This document shows positions 5,868-9,118 of a stretch of 9,118 bases of DNA, piece by piece (the first letter of the stretch is position 1; every line of letters starts with the position of its first letter). Location: positions 1 through 9,118 of the forward strand of contig WAQG01000192.1 of assembly GCA_015520395.1 (NCBI GenBank). The letters run 5' to 3'. The position numbers and the translations under genes are program-made. The DNA comes from Candidatus Geoarchaeota archaeon (lineage in GTDB: Archaea; Thermoproteota; Thermoprotei; Gearchaeales; WAQG01). The notes under the pieces were generated by a model. The model made no database searches, was not told the origin of the DNA, and saw nothing but the letters and a program-made list of their open reading frames with translations.

Positions 5868-7061
5868 ATGAGGATACGCTTCGTAAGGGATCCAATACAC
5901 CAGAACATACTGCTCTCAGAGCTTGACGTGATGTTACTGGACACGCAGCCCATGCAGAGACTAAGATACGTCCATCAGACGGGGCTGGTCTACCTGGTTT
6001 ACCCCGGGGCCACCCACACCAGGTTTGAGCACTCGATAGGCGTTAGATACCTAGCCGAACAGATACTCAACACTATTAAGATATATGGTGCCGAGATCCC
6101 GAGGGACGAGGAGGAGGTTGTAAAGGTGGCAGCCCTCCTCCACGACGTCGCCCACCCAGCCTTCTCCCACAGCCTGGACAGGATTGTTGGCGAGGAGTCA
6201 CACGAGGAGCATGCCCTTAGGATCATGCGGGAGAGTGAGATATCCGATCTGCTCTCTTCCCATGGGATAGACGTCAACGATGTATGGAAGGTCATATCGC
6301 GGGGGAGGGGGCTCGGCGGGATAGTGAGGGGCGACATCGACGCCGACAGGCTAGACTACCTCAGGAGGGACGCCTACTATACTGGCGTTGCCTATGGAGT
6401 CATTGATACCAGGATCCTAATGGAGTTCAGGCTTCACGGTGGGGAGGTGGTTCTCTCACAGAAGGGCCTTAGGCCAGCCGAATCGGTGCTCTTCGCAAGA
6501 TACTTAATGTACACAACAGTCTACAATCATAAGACTGTGAGGATAGCGGCCTCAATGCTTTCAAAGGCTGTAAGGGAGGCCGTTAAGGCCGGAGCCCTGA
6601 AGGTCGAAGACCTATACAGGCTAAGGGATCACCAGCTCCTAGCGACCCTCGCATCCCTCAGGGGCATACCGGGGGATTATGCTAGGAGGCTTGAGGAAAG
6701 GAGGCTGTTCAAGCTGGCCTACAGGGCGTCTTGGGATGAGGTTCCACGCGACCTCTTAAAGGAGCTGGTTAAGATAGCGGATAGGCCTAAGAGGGTTGAG
6801 AGGCTAGAGGAGGAGCTGGCGGGCAGTGTGGGGGCGGGCTTCGAAAGTGTCATTGTCGACATACCAACCCCGCCGATGCTAGAGGAAGCCGAGGTTAAGA
6901 TCCTCTACAACGGGCAGGCCACCGATATAAAGAGGCTGTCCCCGCTCGCCGACTCCCTTACGGCTGCATATAGAAGGGCTTGGAGCTTCGCGGTCTATAC
7001 CCTACCTGAACTGAGGGAGAAGGTTGGCAAAGCCGCGGCTGGCCTGTTCAAAAGCATGTAG
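5868..7061 (+). CDS. HD-domain phosphohydrolase, probable dNTP triphosphohydrolase-like (COG1078/SAMHD1-related)
   Basis: This 397-residue cytoplasmic protein belongs to the HD superfamily group that includes YwfO/EF1143-type enzymes and SAMHD1, which remove triphosphate from dNTPs or hydrolyse related nucleotides. The N-terminus, RDPIHQNILLSELDVMLLDTQPMQRLRYVHQTG, is diagnostic. Metal ligands by alignment are His55 in HTRFEHS, His92-Asp93 in LLHDVAHPAFSH, and Asp160 in DIDADRLDYLRRDAYYTG. The C-terminal part (from about 190) is helical and matches the family's usual length of roughly 400-430. ATG at 5868 is supported by the TATA-like box. It is monocistronic or nearly so: 76 bases and a T-run separate it from tldD. 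It is divergent from the HTH regulator and could be under its control. The exact substrate cannot be read from the sequence. Confidence 0.87.
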   Translation: MRIRFVRDPIHQNILLSELDVMLLDTQPMQRLRYVHQTGLVYLVYPGATHTRFEHSIGVRYLAEQILNTIKIYGAEIPRDEEEVVKVAALLHDVAHPAFSHSLDRIVGEESHEEHALRIMRESEISDLLSSHGIDVNDVWKVISRGRGLGGIVRGDIDADRLDYLRRDAYYTGVAYGVIDTRILMEFRLHGGEVVLSQKGLRPAESVLFARYLMYTTVYNHKTVRIAASMLSKAVREAVKAGALKVEDLYRLRDHQLLATLASLRGIPGDYARRLEERRLFKLAYRASWDEVPRDLLKELVKIADRPKRVERLEEELAGSVGAGFESVIVDIPTPPMLEEAEVKILYNGQATDIKRLSPLADSLTAAYRRAWSFAVYTLPELREKVGKAAAGLFKSM

Positions 7062-7096
7062 CCGTCAGGCGTCAATCCGGCCACCTCTTGGGAGAC

Positions 7097-7134
7097 GATA
7101 AATAGGGGTTATTTTTCAGAATACCTGGTGGTGC
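7097..7134 (+). promoter_or_regulatory. Promoter and ribosome-binding site for tldD
   Basis: A TATA-like GATAAATAGG at about 7097-7106 precedes GGTGGTG at 7128-7134, which ends three bases before the TTG at 7138. GGTG pairs with part of the archaeal 16S rRNA 3' end (the CACCUCC region). Together they support the TTG start and suggest a short leader, unlike the leaderless genes to the left. The next gene, pmbA, has a similar GGGGGTGG before its ATG. Confidence 0.4.
7112..7116 (+). terminator. Possible T-run terminator after the HD-domain gene
   Basis: Five T follow the HD-domain gene stop by about 50 bases, after GGGGTTA. There is no strong hairpin, which is not required in archaea. The same short gap also has to hold the tldD promoter, so a terminator here is plausible but weakly supported. 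Confidence 0.3.
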
Positions 7135-7137
7135 TCT

Positions 7138-8580
7138 TTGATCGATGAGGGTCTCCTATTTATGGCAGTCGATTATGGGAGAACCCTGGGTGCTAGTTAT
7201 GTTGAGGCAAGATACCACAGTGTTCTAGGCTTCGGCCTTACGTCGAGGAATGGCGAGATCATAGGGATGTGGCATGAGCAAAACTCCGGGATAGGGGTAA
7301 GGGTTCTGGTTGAGGGTTCACTTGGCTTCGCCGCCACAAACATCATGACGAAGGGGGCTGTGAAAAGGGCTGTGGAGGACGCCTTTAGGAAGGCTAAGAG
7401 CGGTGCTTCGGCCATGAGGGAGCCCATAAAGTTTTCGGATGAGATGGTTGGCCGGGCCCACTACAGCGTTCTCCTCAAAAAGGATCCAGGGGGCATCGAT
7501 GTTGGGGAGAAGGTCAGGCTTCACGTCGACTCTTGGCGGAGGGCGGTTGAGGGTGTCAAGGAGGTCAAGATCGTTAGCGGGATGCTGAACTACCAGGAGA
7601 GCGTCGAGGAAAAGATAATCACGAATAGCGATGGCGCCTTCGTCATGAGCACGGTTCCAAGGATATCTGCCTTCTACAACCTCGTGGCCCTCCACCCCCA
7701 GAGGGGTGTCCTTCAGTTCATGGAGGAGCTGGGCGCCAGCGGGGGCTATGAGTGGGTTGAGAAGTGGGATATAGTGGGCAGGTTCTCCGAGAATGCCGAG
7801 AAGCTTGAGAAGATACTTGTAGAGGCAAGGAAGCCTCCAACAGACGGGCCGATTGACGTTGTCCTCGGAAGCAACGTGGTTGGCCTCATGGTCCATGAAA
7901 GCTGTGGGCATCCGAGTGAGGCTGACCGCATCCTCGGGCGGGAGGCGGCTCAGGCCGGTAAGAGCTTCATGGAGCCGGGGATGATCGGGGAGAGGATAGG
8001 CAGCGATGTCGTCACTGTGATCGACGACCCCACGTTGCCTGGGAGCTTCGGCTTCTACCTCTACGACGATGAGGGGGTTCCGGCGAGGCCCAGGTACCTC
8101 TACCTTAACGGCAGGATAAACGAGCACCTACACAACAGGTGGAGCGCCGCCGTGTATGGTGTTAAAAGCAATGCTGCTGCGAGGGCGAGGAACTATGCCT
8201 CCGAGCCGATCGTGAGGATGGCCAACACATACTTTGCGCCCGGGGACCACACATTTGAGGAGCTTATAGAGGACATTAAGCTCGGCGTCTACATTAAGAA
8301 CTACATGGAGTGGAACATAGATGACCGTAGGTGGGGACAGCGCTACACGGGGCTTGAGGCATACCTGATAGAGGATGGGGAGCTTAAGGGCTATGTGGCA
8401 AACCCCGTTGTCGAGTTCACCACAAAGGAGGTTTACACGAAGATCGACGCAGCCGACCGTAACCTCGAGTTCTACGCGGGAATGTGCGGCAAGGGGGAGC
8501 CCATGCAGGGAATACCCGTCTGGATGGGAGGACCCAACGTTAGGGTTAGGGGCTTGAGGGTGGGGGTGGCTCCGAGATGA
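7138..8580 (+). CDS. tldD: TldD-family zinc metalloprotease subunit
   Basis: TldD is the active subunit of the TldD/TldE (PmbA) protease, which in bacteria trims peptide natural-product precursors and degrades unfolded peptides; an archaeal pair from Sulfolobus is also reported to cut unfolded polypeptides. The 480-residue length is normal. The zinc motif is HESCGHPSEADR, with His253, Glu254 and His258; the conserved C-terminal CGKGEPMQGIPVWMGGP carries Cys450, the usual third zinc ligand. The conserved block with SIDDRR-like sequence (WNIDDRRWGQRYTGLEAYLIEDG) is at about 392-414. I use TTG at 7138 because MIDEGLLFMAVDYGRTLGASYVEARYH matches the family N-terminus and a GGTGGTG lies just before it; ATG at 7162 is the alternative. 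Its stop overlaps the pmbA-like start by four bases (ATGA), so the subunits are coupled. No candidate substrate peptide gene is visible. Confidence 0.92.
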   Translation: MIDEGLLFMAVDYGRTLGASYVEARYHSVLGFGLTSRNGEIIGMWHEQNSGIGVRVLVEGSLGFAATNIMTKGAVKRAVEDAFRKAKSGASAMREPIKFSDEMVGRAHYSVLLKKDPGGIDVGEKVRLHVDSWRRAVEGVKEVKIVSGMLNYQESVEEKIITNSDGAFVMSTVPRISAFYNLVALHPQRGVLQFMEELGASGGYEWVEKWDIVGRFSENAEKLEKILVEARKPPTDGPIDVVLGSNVVGLMVHESCGHPSEADRILGREAAQAGKSFMEPGMIGERIGSDVVTVIDDPTLPGSFGFYLYDDEGVPARPRYLYLNGRINEHLHNRWSAAVYGVKSNAAARARNYASEPIVRMANTYFAPGDHTFEELIEDIKLGVYIKNYMEWNIDDRRWGQRYTGLEAYLIEDGELKGYVANPVVEFTTKEVYTKIDAADRNLEFYAGMCGKGEPMQGIPVWMGGPNVRVRGLRVGVAPR

Positions 8581-9118
8581 GGGACAAGGCCCTTAGGATA
8601 GCTGAGAGGGTATATTCGGCGGCCTCAAAGCTCCCTGTGGACCATGTGAGCGTTAAGGTTGTTTACGAGCGGTCATCGATGGTCAAGTTCGCCTCCAGCC
8701 AGCCCTCGGTGTATCAAAGCTGGGATCAGTTCAAGATAACGGTGATGATGGCTAAGGATGAGAGACTTGCAGCCCTAGGCTTCGAGACAACAAACCTGAG
8801 GGACATCATCAGAACCCTAGAGAGGCGGGTCAAGGTTCTCCCAAAGCTGCAGCCATCACCATACTACGCCCCGCCCCCCGAGCCAAGGCCTGTGGAACCT
8901 CTTGAGGGGCTGGTTGACAAGCGCCTTATCCGTGCAATAAGGAACCCGGCGAGGATAGTTGAGCTGATAACGTCGACCGCATCGGAGGCCGAGGAGTTTG
9001 CGGGGATGGTCGAGCTCGCACACCGGGTGAAGGTTCTAAACATGGGGGACGGGAGGGAGCTTTTTGAGGAGGCAACAAGCCTTAAGAGCTATCTGAGGGC
9101 CTTCATTGAGGAGGGAAG
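8577..9118 (+). CDS. pmbA: PmbA/TldE-family partner of TldD (partial, continues beyond right edge)
   Basis: I translated about 180 residues from the ATG at 8577, with no stop before the window ends. The start, MRDKALRIAERVYSAASKL, then VSVKVVYERSSMVKFASSQPSVYQSW, resembles the first beta-sheet of PmbA/TldE, in which the strand with xVxFASSxxS follows an opening helix. Family members are about 430-450 residues, so less than half is here and no zinc motif can be judged; TldE subunits normally lack it. The identity rests mainly on coupling to tldD through the ATGA overlap and on the weak N-terminal likeness. A ribosome-binding site GGGGGTGG at about 8562-8569 lies seven bases upstream, inside tldD. 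A proline-rich run (SPYYAPPPEPRPVEP) at about 95-109 may be an inter-strand linker. Confidence 0.78.
   Translation, partial: MRDKALRIAERVYSAASKLPVDHVSVKVVYERSSMVKFASSQPSVYQSWDQFKITVMMAKDERLAALGFETTNLRDIIRTLERRVKVLPKLQPSPYYAPPPEPRPVEPLEGLVDKRLIRAIRNPARIVELITSTASEAEEFAGMVELAHRVKVLNMGDGRELFEEATSLKSYLRAFIEEG

Noticed and set aside
7318..8127. 269-codon minus-strand ORF inside tldD
   Set aside because: It is a long complementary-frame ORF over a well-conserved gene. Its composition (many Pro, His, Leu) mirrors the tldD codons and it has no promoter-like element.
1..9118. CRISPR arrays, insertion sequences, phage or defence islands
   Set aside because: No regularly spaced repeats, transposase motifs, terminal inverted repeats or integrase genes are seen; nearly all DNA is covered by ordinary chromosomal genes.

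Overview
The window reads as a chromosomal segment from a thermophilic archaeon, most likely of the Thermoproteota (crenarchaeal) side. The reasons are a geranylgeranyl-lipid prenyltransferase of the UbiA family, a tRNA-splicing endonuclease subunit of the kind found in two-subunit archaeal enzymes, heavy use of AGG/AGA for arginine, GC-rich coding DNA, and start codons (ATG, GTG, TTG) that often sit about 26-32 bases after a TATA-like box, as in leaderless archaeal transcripts. The species cannot be fixed from this sequence. I see no mobile element, CRISPR array, tRNA or rRNA.

Layout. Positions 1-1242 (minus) hold endA, then a ubiA-family gene for archaeal ether-lipid synthesis that runs off the left edge; stop and start share one base. 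Divergent from them, sharing an AT-rich promoter at about 1268-1280, is an mtnA-type isomerase (1302-2336, plus). It converges on an unrecognised membrane-anchored extracytoplasmic protein (2354-3352, minus). A 249-base gap with promoters follows, then thiI (3602-5050, plus), a full tRNA 4-thiouridine synthetase fused to a rhodanese domain. Its last 44 bases overlap, tail to tail, a helix-turn-helix/phosphoribosyltransferase-like regulator gene (5007-5675, minus). After a 192-base divergent intergenic region rich in TGTTA motifs and inverted repeats comes an HD-domain phosphohydrolase of the dNTPase type (5868-7061, plus). The right end carries a translationally coupled tldD-pmbA pair (7138-8580 and 8577 to the edge, plus).

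Most genes are housekeeping: lipid synthesis, tRNA splicing, tRNA thiolation, nucleotide-pool control, methionine salvage or nucleoside catabolism, and proteolysis. The part I would look at first is 5007-5867. The regulator gene is visibly poorer in GC than its neighbours. Its phosphoribosyltransferase-like domain appears to lack the acidic PRPP-binding motif, it starts with TTG, its basic C-terminal tail lies antisense to thiI, and it is divergently paired with a probable dNTPase across an operator-like region. A regulator that senses a nucleobase or nucleotide is a reasonable hypothesis but is not shown by the sequence. I do not see a clearly new multi-gene system here.
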